A DNA stretch of 64,000 nucleotides, taken from assembly GCA_948567375.1 (NCBI GenBank), contig OX419759.1:5486744-5550743 (forward strand), read 5' to 3'. The translations under genes and the position numbers were made by a program. Below, piece by piece: positions 52,520-63,190 of this stretch. The first letter of the stretch is position 1. Each line of letters opens with the position of its first letter. Below the pieces are notes generated by a model that worked only from the letters and a program-made list of their open reading frames with translations, made no database searches and was not told the origin of the DNA. This DNA is from Lunularia cruciata. Its lineage: Eukaryota > Streptophyta > Marchantiopsida > Lunulariales > Lunulariaceae.

Positions 52520-53610
52520 AAGTTTTCACTTTGTCCTCAAAGTGAAGGTCTATCTACCTTCTATGAAACATCTTCAACTTATCATAGTTAATCCTATCAA
52601 AGTGTCTTCCTCCCAACTCCTTGAGATCATAGGTGTAATTGCCCCACACCTTCTTCACTATGAAAGGTCCAAAGTATTTAGGCAAAAACTTCTTTTGCAC
52701 TCTCTTGAATCAAATAGAATCAAACAACATTACCCAATCACCTTCTTTGAAAGGCTCCACCTTCTTCTTGCCTTGCCTCTTGTCATAGCTCTCCTTTTGT
52801 TTCCTTTGGGCTTGCTCCACTCAAACCATAGCAACTGCTCTTACCTCTTCCAACTCCATGAGTTGATCCTTCCTTGACTTCTTTGCATCACCTCCTTGTG
52901 CCTTCTTCAATCTCTTATGAATGCTTTGGAAGGTAGGAAGATCAAAGAGAATAGGTAAGGTAGACTCAATACCATATACTTATTGAAATGGAGAATACCC
53001 GGTGGTGGTCTTCATGGTTGTCCTATACTCCCACAAAATTGCAAGAATCCTCTTGTCCCAATGATGTTTAGCCCTCTCCATTTCTACATCTTTGGCCAAC
53101 ATCATGCACAAGGTCTGATTGGTTCTCTCTGCCAAGCCATTGGAATTTGGCTTATAGGATGTAGTTACTCTATGTGAATAGAGAAATGTTGTAGCATGAC
53201 TGTAGTAATGCCTCTTCTAAACTATCCTCCTCTATCAGAAACAAACTCCAAAGGGCATCCAAACCTAGTGATAATGTGTTCATAAAGAAATCTATCAACT
53301 TCATCTTCATTCTTGTCCTCAATGGTCTAGCCTCAACCCATTTGGTAAGATAATCAGTAACTACCATAATATACCAATTGTTCCTTGGGGTTCTATTGAG
53401 AGGACCTACAAAATCAATTCCACACTTCTCAAAAGGTCCTAGCAATGAAATTGATTTAAGTGGTGGAGTGGATGTAGACTTTCTAGCAAAAGCTTGACAA
53501 ACATGACAAGTTTTGCAATAATCAAGACAATCCTTGAAAATCCCTCTCCAATGGTAACCTGCATCTAAAATCTTGAAAGCAATCACCTTTCATGAAAAAT
53601 GTCCTCCACA
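52520..53610 (-). pseudogene. Integrase of element D (broken)
   Basis: Minus strand. The zinc module reads AGYHWRGIFKDCLDYCKTCHVC (53570-53505). The core follows: PFEKCGIDFVGPL (53440-53400), YIMVVTDYLTKWVEARPL (53375-53325). The second and third acidic motifs are frameshifted (53300-53000). A YQLVYGIESTLPILFDLP-type segment near 52990-52935 and a GPF-containing LPKYFGPF (near 52685-52660) mark the C-terminal GPY/F module. Stops occur throughout. Wording fits plant gypsy elements outside the chromovirus group; it differs from element E. Confidence 0.75.
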
Positions 53611-53633
53611 CACTAAAACTTCATGAAACTCCT

Positions 53634-54300
53634 CTATGAGTAGGATAGACTCTTCCTTATCCATTGCTCTTCAAAGTAGACCATCTGCTCCTTGGTGAAA
53701 AAGAATATCCTCCACCATTGTGTAGGGTCTAGATCTTGCTGCAAGGGCCTTCCTCTCCCTAGCATGCATCCCTTCTGGATAGTTACTCTTGTCACCAAAT
53801 CCACAATCTCCTTGTACTCCAATGGAACCTCTTGAGTGACTGAAATTGTCATGAACTCCTCATCTAGGAAGGAATTATCCACTCATCTCCATCATGATCA
53901 TAGGCTCTAGATAACAAATCAACATTTGCATGTTTCTTTCCTGGCCTATCTTCAATGATGTAGTGATACTTAGACAAGAGTATCATCCACCTTGCTAGTC
54001 TCCCTCCAATATAAGGCTTGTTGAAGATGTACTTCAAAGCCTTGTGATCCATGACAATGGTGGCTTTCCCTCCAATCAAGTAGTGTCTAAACTTCTTGAG
54101 ACCAAGACCAAGGACCAAGGAGTTAGGTTGTGCATCCTCCTCAAGGCTACAAGTATGGTGAAACTTCTGATACTTTGGTGGCAAGGGTTGTACCACAAGT
54201 AGTAATTTCCCCAATTCTTGCACCTCCACCAAAGGATCCTCTTCAAACCATCACAAAATAACTTGCAGATCTCAAGATCAATATGGTGCAACTATAGGAC
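53634..54300 (-). pseudogene. RNase H of element D (broken)
   Basis: Minus strand, frame 54232-53864 reads VLGLGLKKFRHYLIGGKATIVMDHKALKYIF, then GGRLARWMILLSKYHYIIEDRPGKKHANVDLLSRA, the gypsy RNase H end. Frame 53882-53634 continues with a link to the integrase. The RT that should precede it is absent; at 54300 sequence changes to a plus-strand LTR fragment. Confidence 0.75.
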
Positions 54301-54458
54301 AAGAGAGAGGTGGATCAGAATGTGGGGAGAGGGCCTATGAGTTATGGAAGTTATCCATATATGAAGGAGTTGGGGTTCCTTTCCTTCTGAGTCCATGGCG
54401 CACTACCATAATAGTCATCAGAGGTTCATCCTAAGTGAGTGACAGGTCGGCTCACAAG
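54300..54458 (+). repeat. D-family LTR fragment, plus strand
   Basis: The last about 130-160 bp of the D LTR in the orientation opposite to the adjoining D pol (GCACTACCATAATAG, CATCAGAGGTTCATCC, GGTCGGCTCACA). It joins family-A copy A10 directly. The inverted arrangement suggests a second D insertion or a rearrangement. Confidence 0.7.
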
Positions 54459-54490
54459 GATGGAAATGGAACCTTAGTTTTCCAAGTTTC

Positions 54491-56747
54491 ATGACCGAGA
54501 TCACCAAAAGTAAATGTCTTGATGGACCCAAGGCAGAGGGTAAGAGAGGAAATCCGGCTCCATGGACACAGTCGGATTGGAGGTTATTACTTGGAAGAGA
54601 AGTGGGTAAGGATCAAGGAGCCATATTCTTGGGGAAAGGAGAAGTAGCTAAAGAAACCCAAGAGTGCGAGATGCCTTTTCTTCAAAATGCACAAAGTTAT
54701 GGTTATAAAGTTGAAAGCTACAAGGACCCTGTGAGGAGAGGCATCATAGGAGCAATGACGGCTATCTTCAAGTTGTAGTGAACTACTTATGTGATGAAAC
54801 ATCAAGCGGTGTTCTTCCATGAGATGTTTGCAAGGGAACCAATCAAGTGGGCAAAGTGCTTCCATCAACGCACAAGACAAATGGTGTAGAATTTGCGGGA
54901 CAAGCCACCTTTACACTACATTGTGCTGTTTGCAACCCACTTCTATGTGGGATTGAATCTGCTGAACATGGTAGAAAGACACAAAATGGTGTTGCACTTC
55001 AATCCCGACTTGAGAAGAGATGCTGATGTGGAGGAGCAACAATACATTCTACAGATCAGAAGTAGTGATTAGTACTATGCATAGATGGGGCAGAGCGTGT
55101 GTTTGGGGGTGAATACTCCAAATTCAAAGGAGAGGAGTTGACAAAAAGAAGAAGAAGAAGAAGTAGTAGTAGTAGCGGCGATGAGACCTTGGAAGACCAG
55201 AAAAATAAACCCAAGGAAGGACTAGGTGGTGATTGCATCATCAAGCAAAGAATTAGAAAGGGAAGCCGAGTACAAGTCAGAAGACTGGGAGAAGGAAGAA
55301 GAACCTCAACTCATGTTGCAGAGTGGTGAAGCAAGTAGTAAGAGTGGAGATGGAGTAGAGATGCAGCAAGTACCAGAGGAGGAAGAAGGAAAGCTAGAGA
55401 TGGTAGAAGAAGGTAACCCAAGACAAGAAGACAAAGTTCCAAAGAAGGAGGAGAAGAGGGTGATCATTCAGAGAGGCGTCCGTTCCAAAAGGACGGCAAC
55501 GTATGAGGCAAGGCCAAGTAGAAGAAGAGAAGTGGAGAGTGGAAGTTCAAGGAGCAAAGAATCTATCCCAATAAAGCGACTATGGTTAAGAAGAAGAGTG
55601 TCAAGTGAAGAAGAAGCAAAGAAGGAGGAAAGTCCGCAAGTTGAGGTAAATCAGCACAAAGGAGTAGAGTATCTATGGGAGATTGTATGCCCATTGTTAA
55701 TGAAGTTGGAGGAGAAGAAGAAAGAAATGCACTCCGAGTGTTCGGAGGTAAAGACTATATTGCAAGTGTTGGCAAAGTTAGAAGAAGAGAACTTGAAGTT
55801 GAAGAAGATCATAACCCAAGGAGAGGAGTAGAAGGAAGTACTACAGGTAGATTCATTAGTATAGAACCAAGTAATTGAAAATTTAAAGAAGGAATTAGGA
55901 AGTAAAGAGTGGAAATAGAGTAGATTATCATAGCAAGAGAAAGGCAGATAGTTGAGTATGAAATCTTGAAACAACAATTTGCTAATTCACGATTAGAAAA
56001 CATTGATGCTATGGCAAGAGAAGCAGAGAAGGAGCAAGGGCTTGATAGAGTGATGGAGAGTGTAGAAGAGAAGAAGTAGCTCTAGCAAAGAGAGTTGACA
56101 ACAAAATATAGAGAGGAAGAGAGATTATGGAAGTTACTTTGTAATCTAGAAGAGAAGATTGTTCAAAAGGAGAAGGAGACGGTGAAAGCAAAATTCAAGA
56201 CAGAATAGGCATTATATAGGGAAGATTGGTAGGCAGATCAAGAACAGGAGAGAAAGATGAGGCTCAAGCCATTGAAGGAGATCGTAATAAAGATGAATGT
56301 GATGCTAAGTACAGAAGCCAGTGTGCGGATTGAAAAAACAAGATTACACGAGTTAAGGTTGTTGGTGTAAGAGACGAGGAGAAGAAATGCAAAGGATAAA
56401 GATTTGAATGCTTTGCTGATTAGTCTTAGAACTTGTGTCAATAGAAAGATATTGGAAGTAGAAGATAATATCACAATTAGATTAGATTTAATTAAGTTAG
56501 AGATAGATAAACTTTGGAAAGATGTAAGAGCAAAGCCCAAAGTCAATGAGATAGGAGTACAAATATCATTGGAGTTACCATTGGAGATATTAGAGAAGAG
56601 TGGGTCGAGGAATAAAGATTTAGAAAGGTTAACTATGATGGGAAGAATAAGTAGAAGAATTAGTAGTTGTGAAACCGGAGGATAGAGTAGTATGTGAGGT
56701 TACTTCAGGATTGGAAGCCAAGGAAGAGGTAGACATTGGATTGGAGT
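54491..56747 (+). pseudogene. Family-A U3 protein, longest chain (copy A10)
   Basis: N-terminal domain: GKRGNPAPWTQSDWRLLLGRE (54545), YKVESYKDPVRRGIIGAM, then in broken frames VVFFHEMFAREPIKWAKCF and YIVLFATHFYVGLNLLN (54800-54970). The linker frame 55226-55831 is 201 codons, strongly acidic and then basic. It contains RVIIQRGVRSKRTATYEA (55460-55515), KRLWLRRRVSSEEE, and a coiled coil (LMKLEEKKKEMHSE, LAKLEEENLKLKK). Frame 56404-56685 gives LLISLRTCVNRKILEVEDN and LEILEKSGSRNKDL. It ends near 56747 with EEVDIGLE. Best guide to the whole protein. Broken by several stops. Confidence 0.65.
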
Positions 56748-56866
56748 AGAAACAGTTTTGAGATATGAAGAGGTAGATATGAAGTGTTGAATTGTCATTT
56801 TGGATCTACAAGTAGGAAGAGTTGTTGTAGAAAGGTATAGTTGTTAGTAACAATTGATTGCTTTAC

Positions 56867-56876
56867 TATTTAAAGG
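56867..56876 (+). promoter_or_regulatory. TATA-like box of A10
   Basis: TATTTAAAGG, 678 bp before the LTR end. Confidence 0.55.
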
Positions 56877-57548
56877 GAGCATTTGTAGCCATATGTTGTT
56901 CAAGTTTTCATTTTTTCTGAGAATAGATAAAGCAAAGTGTTGATTCCATTGCTCATCACTTAAGCTTGGTTCCAAGTATCAACTCTGTGTGTGTGTTTGT
57001 GAGTGTTTGGAAGAATTTCAAAGTGAAAATCAGTGTGCATGTTGGATGGCAGATTCCATAGCCTTGATCTTCATTTTGTGTGTTTGATCTTGAGTGAAGT
57101 GCAATTGGAGCAATGCCTTGACAGATTTAAGAGGAATTGTAGTGTTAGTAGTATTTTGCATTTATGAGTACAGTGTAGTGTTGATGTGAAGCAATTTTGA
57201 TCAAGGAAGTTGTACCTTTAGTGGAGGAGTGGAGCACAATTCTGAGGCAAATTCATTTTGCAGTGAAATGCCATTTTTGGGGAAATTTGAATCATCACAA
57301 TCAACATTGTTTGGAAAGATTTGATTAAGTTGTGATTATGGATGACAAATTGTTGTGACGAGTTGTGAGTCAGTGCTTGTTACTCTCTTTTGGGTGTGGT
57401 TTCTACCCGAGAGATAAAGATGTGACCAAGAAGAACTAAGATTGTCACTTTGCTTTGTATTTGACCAATTTTGACTAGTATCTTTGCGGGAATGAACTTT
57501 ACTTACCTGATTACCGCAAAAGTGATATTTGTGGGGTTGTCACACTCA

Positions 57549-57683
57549 TCTCCCAAGTTCTTAGTACTGCTTCCTTGATTTCTTCTTGCAAAAGCTTAAG
57601 CTTTAGCTTTTGCTAGAATCTTTTCTTCCTTGGCAGAAAGAATAGCCTTCACGTGCAACCTCTTTGCCTTTCATGAAGACAAA
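57549..57683 (-). pseudogene. Gag-Pol linker fragment left of A9
   Basis: On the minus strand it reads KAKRLHVKAILSAKEEKILAKAKA, matching KLKGLCPKSILFAKDEKILAKAKVKA-type wording near 3240-3320 of element E. It is the continuation of the gag at 59718-61495, separated by A9. Confidence 0.5.
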
Positions 57684-59712
57684 TGTGACAACCCGGCAAA
57701 TATCACTTTTGCAGTAATCGAGTAAGTAAAGTTTGTTCCCATAGAGATACAAGTCAGAAATGTCCAAATACAAAGTCAAACAATAACAATGTTGTTCTTC
57801 TTGAGTTCTTCTTTAGTCTCTCAAGTAGAAACCACACCCAAAAGAGAGTAACAAGCAGTAAGTAAAGTTTGTTCCCATAGAGATGCAAGTCAGAAATGTC
57901 CAAATACAAAGTCAAACAATAACAATGTTGTTCTTCTTGAGTTCTTCTTTAGTCTCTCAAGTAGAAACCACACCCAAAAGAGAGTAACAAGCACTGACTT
58001 GCAATCGTGTCATAAATTCACACTCCTTAATCACAACATCTTCAATTCTTTCCAAAAAATCTTGATTGTGATGATTCAAGCTCTCCCAAAAATGGCACTT
58101 CACTGCAAAACAACTTTGCCTCTGAATTGTGTTCCACCCCTCCACTGAAGGCACAACTTCCTTGATCAAAATTGCTTCACATCAACACTACGCTGCACTC
58201 ACAAATGCAAAATACTACCAACACTACAATCAAGGCATTGCTTTGATTGCACTTCACTCAGGATCAAACACACAGAATGAAGATCAAGGCTGCAGAATCT
58301 AACATCCAAAAAACACACTAACTTGCACTTCAAAATTCTCCAAACATTCACAAACAAAAACACAATGTTGATACTCAGAATCAAGCTCAAGCAACAAGCA
58401 CTACTTCACAACACTTTTCTTTATCTATTCTCAGAAATAATGAGCACTGAACAACATTTTACTGCAAATGCCACTCTTAAATAGTGAAGCAAATGACAAT
58501 TCTAGCAACTATACCATTTCCTTACAACTCTTCTAACCTACAGATCCAAAATGACAATCCACCTCTTCATATCTGCCTCTTCAAATCTCAAATCTGTTAC
58601 TACTCCAATCCGATGTCTACTTCTTCCTCGGCTTCCAATCTCGAAGTAACTTCACTTACTACTTTGTCCTTGGGTTTCAGAACTACCCAATCTTTTACTA
58701 ATTCTAACACTTCTTCACTCTGATCTACAATTCTTATCACAAGTAATCCTTCTAAATCTCTATCTCCCAACCCACTCTTCTCTAAAGTGTCAAATGTCAA
58801 ATCCAAAAACACTTGCACTCCTATCTCTCTTACTTTGGGTCTAACTACTATCAATTCCTTTACTAATTCTACTATGTACTCATCAAGAATTGTAATTAAA
58901 AGCATGGGTACACTATCTACGCCTTCAATTTGTAACCCACTTTCCCCTAATCACTCATGTTATTGACCCAAAGACACTTACTATCTGATCTTGCACTTTG
59001 GGTTCATTCACTACTGCTATTTCTCTTCTAATTCAATCATATATTCCAATAAGAATTGAAATTGAAGTCATGGGTATCCTAAATATCTTGTTTCCTTACT
59101 CTAACTTCCTCTAACGCCTCTGGCAAGACTCCCAAAGTCACCTTCACTGCACTCCAAGGTCTGATTACCTTGGGTTTAATCATATTTGTCTTGAGGCAAA
59201 GTCTTTAGACCCAAAGTCATGTAAACCCGAAGTCCAAAGTCCAACGTCACTCAACTACTCTATACATTTACTCCCAAAACTTCAAACACTTGTAACTTTT
59301 GCTATAGACCTTCAAACTCTATGATTTGGGTGGCAATTGAAAGCCCTAAACAAGACGCTTCCAACTAAATATAGCATGCATGATTTGGACTTTTCAACAT
59401 TGAGATATGGGGCCATATCTTAATGATGAATAGTAATCCTAACCTACAATTTTCATTCCTCCTTCGGGTATGCATTCCTTCGGGTATGCCCTCCTTCAGC
59501 ATTTGATTCAAGTTTTTCCTCCTCTGACACAAAGTAAGCTTCTTTGAGTTTGATCCAGTCCAAGTCCTTCTTCCTCCAACACAAAGTCTACTTCTTTAGG
59601 TCAAATCAAAATACAAACTTCTCATCGTTTATTCTCTATTTGGGTTCAATTTGCTTTCAATAATGCATTTCTTTTTTACAACTTGTCCAAAATGAAAAAT
59701 GTGGGTACCACA
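57684..59712 (-). mobile_element. Family-A solo LTR, short type, complete (copy A9)
   Basis: Minus strand, from TGTGGTACCCACATTTTTC at 59712 to GGGTTGTCACA at 57684, 2029 bp including a 136-bp tandem duplication. Perfect ACAAA duplications flank it (57679-57683 and 59713-59717). A 101-codon remnant of the family protein's C-terminal part (58905-58600) ends EEEVDIGLE. It interrupts a gag reading frame. Confidence 0.9.
57721..57992. repeat. 136-bp tandem duplication in A9 tail
   Basis: AGTAAGTAAAGTTTG starts at 57721 and 57857; the two copies differ at about one base. It arose after the LTR inserted. Confidence 0.9.
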
Positions 59713-59717
59713 ACAAA

Positions 59718-61495
59718 GAAGTAGTACTTGCTTCTTAGGGATCACACTTCTTCTTACCCAAGCGTGCCTCAAACTTCCAAATTTCAAGGTCTGGCCATTC
59801 TTCTTCTGAAGCCAGACTCCCTTCTTTAGGCCTCTCCTCCTCAAGGGTTATACAATCTACATTAGTATCCCCCTTCACATGGAGCATAGCACGCTCAGTT
59901 GGGATCTGTACATATTTCATAAGCGGCTTCAAGTTTGGTGGATTAGGGCATTGGTTGCCCGTATGACCCGATCCTTTACAATTCCCACATAAGAAAACAT
60001 ACCCAATTTGTTGTCTTAGCTCCGGACAATTTGGAGACCAATGTCCCATCAAGCCACAATTGTAACATGCTCCGGGTGCAACATCCTAAGGTCAGTTTTG
60101 GTTGCTCATCGATGGTCCTCATGGTGGAGTGTTGGAATTATACTCCCTTGGTTTGAACCTTGGACCTTGTTACGATGTGCTTGCTTGAGGCGGTACCTCT
60201 TGAGTTTGGTACACCGCCTCCTCTTCCTCTTCTTGATTCCATCCCCAAACCCAATCAATCTGCTGCACCAGAAATGCATTACAAGTATTGCATTGTGTAT
60301 TTTCATGGCCTGACTTGCCACATGTGGTGCACCATACATTGGATCTGCCAAATGATGGAGGGTTTCTTTGGTCCTTTACCCCAATCATTTGGATCTTAAA
60401 ATTTGCAAACTCTCTTATAAGAGCATCCAACTTGTTGCATGCCTTATGCACACTCTTTGCTAGGGATGTCAGCGATTTCTTTCCTCTATGTCTTCATATT
60501 CTTTTGGGCTTTGATTTTGCTTTGGATTTCAAAGAATAACTTGAAGATGTGGAGGATTCCTCCAAAGAAGAATATATGCTGCAAGAAGCTCTTCTTCTAG
60601 GCTTCTTGCCTTTCTTCTCCCGATTTCTTCAATTACCGGCAGAGTGAGAGTGAGCCGCCTCATAACGGGTGATGTGTTTGAGTACCTTATCCAGGGAAGT
60701 TACATTCCTCTCCCTGACAAAGATCCAAATCTTTGGTGAAAGTCCTCCCAAGAACCAAGTAATGGCTTGGGCATCAAAGTAACCCACCACACCCGATCGC
60801 TTCAAGACTCTGTTCAAGAGCGCCATGAACCACTCAGAGTAGTCTCTCAACTTCTCCTTCTTTCCTTGGTCAAATTATTGAGTGCCACAAAGACACTCGT
60901 ATTATAGTCAACTTCTTGGAATTGTTCTAGGAAGCCATTTTGCAGGTCTGCCCAGTTGGCTAGTGTGAACCCCTTTTGGGTTACTAGCTCTAGGCTTTCT
61001 TTTGGAGCACACTTGGAAAAATTTGCACACAATCTGCCTAGTCATGCTCCTTATTAGCAAAAGAAATGACTTTAAATTCTTTGATGAATTCATTAAGGTC
61101 TTCATCTTGTTTTATCCCCTTGTACTTTTGATAGGCGTGTCGGGTGATAGGTAATGAAGTCATTGTTTGACTCGGTGGAATCAGCTGAGGTAAGGCTGAG
61201 GTAATTGGTATTGATGTTGTTTTGATAGCCCAAGGATTCCAATTGGTCAAGTTCAACATCGGGTCTTCTTCCACAATTATTTCTTCTCTAATTGTGTTGA
61301 CTTCAACCCAAGTAGAAGGAAAAGGCTCAACACCCTCATAGTGTTCTTTGAAATTCCTTTGAGACAATCAAGGAATTGTGCGTAGATGATGTTGACAATC
61401 TTCTTTTGTTAGGATTTGTGTTGTTGTTTCTTGAACAAATTTCTTTATAGATTTCACTTCCTTTATAGCTTTAGGAGAAGTTGGTGTATTGGGTT
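59718..61495 (-). pseudogene. Gag with zinc knuckles, element D or E type (broken)
   Basis: Minus strand. N-terminal frame 61367-61038 (KEHYEGVEPFPSTWVEV, TRHAYQKYKGIKQDEDLNEF), then Gag core pieces (QKGFTLANWADLQNGFLEQF at 60980-60920; MRDYSEWFMALLNRV, DAQAITWFLGGLSPKIW at 60850-60720). Zinc knuckles: CTTCGKSGHENTQC (60337-60296), CGLMGHWSPNC (60066-60034) and CGNCKGSGHTGNQC (59988-59947). Two to three knuckles and a long spacer fit plant OTA gypsy Gag. It is split by A9 and continues at 57683. Its assignment to D rests on position only. Confidence 0.7.
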
Positions 61496-62184
61496 TGTAA
61501 TACCTATTTGTGCATGTGTGTGGTATTGTGATATTAAGCTTGCTATTACAACTACTTGAGAGATATTATTTATATAGAGATAAAGGATGGTTCTACATTA
61601 GTCATGATTAGCTAAAGTTAGTCATAGCTAAGATAAAAGGGACTTTACTTTAGTGGAAGTGGAAAAGATGAGCACCACTATTCTGGATTCTAGTGTGTTG
61701 ACTTGGTATTATTCCTAGGTGTTTGGCTTTGAGGAAAGAGTTGAGAACTCTTGGGCCCGCAAGCCTTTTTGTTTTGGATTCTTCTATAGTCCAAGGATAG
61801 CCCATGTGAAGGAATCCTTGACTTAGTGGTTGGGTCAAGATAAGATCACATGCTAGTGGAATATGTCCATGTGAATGGATATTCCTTTCTACTTTTTGAC
61901 TTTACTTGACTTTTAGTCTAGTAACTTGAGTTATTGTGGTAATTGGTAACTTTAATACATAACTATTTCACAAGTATATAAAAAAGGGGTGAGGAGGTAC
62001 TCATCATCCTTTCATTTGCAACTATCTCTCTCATGGAGTTCTCTAGTGAGCAATGTCATGAGTCTTGGAGTGTTAGCCTTGGAGGAGTATGACAAAGTTG
62101 GGATTCCTTGCCTTCTTAGTCCATGGTGTGCTACCATTAAAGCCATCAGAGGTTCATCCTAAGTGAGAGATAGGCCGGCTCACA
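61496..62184 (+). repeat. D-family LTR, plus strand, complete
   Basis: TGTAATACCTATTTGTGC to GGCCGGCTCACA, 689 bp, the mirror of 51836-52505. It points away from the gag beside it, although a 5' LTR should point the same way. The flanks GGGTT and GGCCA are not a target duplication. It has a plausible TATA stretch (TATATAAAAAAGG near 61976). Confidence 0.85.
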
Positions 62185-62529
62185 GGCCATAACAAGTATG
62201 TCTGCCTACTGGAATCTTTCTTCTTCTTGGAAGATGGAGAAGAGAAGTAGCCTTGCCACATGCCTTTGTGTTTCTTTTGTTCAAGTTCTTGCAAGTCTTG
62301 TTGAACTTTGTGAAGAAGTTGAAAGTCCAACACCTCTCATTTGGTTTTGTCAAAAATAGATTGGATCTTTTGGTGTTCTTCTTCACAATGCAAAGTTCAT
62401 CTTTTAACTCTCTCTTCCCATTGGTCTCTCAATGTAGACATTCATATTAGTTCCAATCCCAATTTACAATTTAGCTTTGTATCCTTCCACTTCCAAGATT
62501 TGTATCCCCTAGAATGGTGCCAAAAATCA
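62185..62529 (-). other. Spacer with a weak coding look
   Basis: On the minus strand one frame reads LLHKVQQDLQELEQKKHKG with charged flanks (62350-62240), reminiscent of a Gag or coiled-coil segment, but too short and broken to name. It ends at a family-A LTR boundary. Confidence 0.3.
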
Positions 62530-62778
62530 TGTGACAACCAAACAAATATCACTTTTTTGGTAATCAGGTAAGTAAAGTTTGTTCCCATAGAGATACTAGT
62601 CAAAATTGGTCAAATACAAAGCAATTGTCACAAATTTGGTTTTTCTTAAGTTCTTCTTTAGTCTCTTGGGTAGAAACCACATCCAAAAGGAGGTAACAAG
62701 CACTGACTTGCTGTCTCATCACAAATTAACACTCACTAATCACAAATCCCTCAAATCTTTCCGAACAATCTTGCTTGT
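62530..62778 (-). mobile_element. Family-A LTR, 3' piece (copy A11), outermost of a nest
   Basis: Reverse of the family tail, starting TGTGACAACC at 62530. It runs to CAATCTTG near 62773 and is cut by another family-A end at 62779. Confidence 0.8.
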
Positions 62779-63190
62779 TGTGACAACCCGGCAAATATCA
62801 CTTTTGCGGTAATCGGGTAAGTAAAGTTTGTTCCTGCAGAGATACGAGTCAGAATTGGTCAAATACAAAGTCAAACAGTAACACTGTAATTCTTCTTGAG
62901 TTCTTCTTTAGCCTCTCAGGTAGAAACCACACCCAGAAGAGAGTAACAAGTACTGACTCGCAGTCTTGTCACGAATTAACACTCCTTAATCACAACTCCA
63001 TCAAATCTTTCCAAACAATCTTGATTGTGATGATTTGGGCTCTCCCGAAAATGGCACTTCACTGCAAAATGACTTCGCTTTAGAATTGTGTTCCACCCCT
63101 CCACTAAAGGTACAACTTCCTCGATCAAAATTGCTTCACATCAACTTCGCACTACACTGACAAATGTAGAATACTACCAACACTACAATT
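62779..63190 (-). mobile_element. Family-A LTR, 3' piece (copy A12), middle of a nest
   Basis: Begins TGTGACAACCCGGC at 62779 within A11 and runs to ACTACAATT at 63190. Intact relatives continue CCTCTCAAATC at this point (47240). Here the family 5' end of A13 begins instead. Confidence 0.8.

Larger units (their letters stand above)
54459..57544 (+). mobile_element. Family-A giant LTR, long type, 5' truncated (copy A10)
   Basis: It begins inside the 5' part of the U3 reading frame (matching 33890 onward) and continues to a full 3' end, GGGGTTGTCACA at 57544. It has the TATA box at 56867-56876. Roughly the first 700 bp have been replaced by the D LTR fragment. The sequence after 57544 continues a gag-like frame on the minus strand. 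Confidence 0.75.

Noticed and set aside
55226-55831. Considered as an intact host coiled-coil gene
   Set aside because: Although open for 201 codons, it is one segment of the repeated family-A frame, and the segments before and after are broken.
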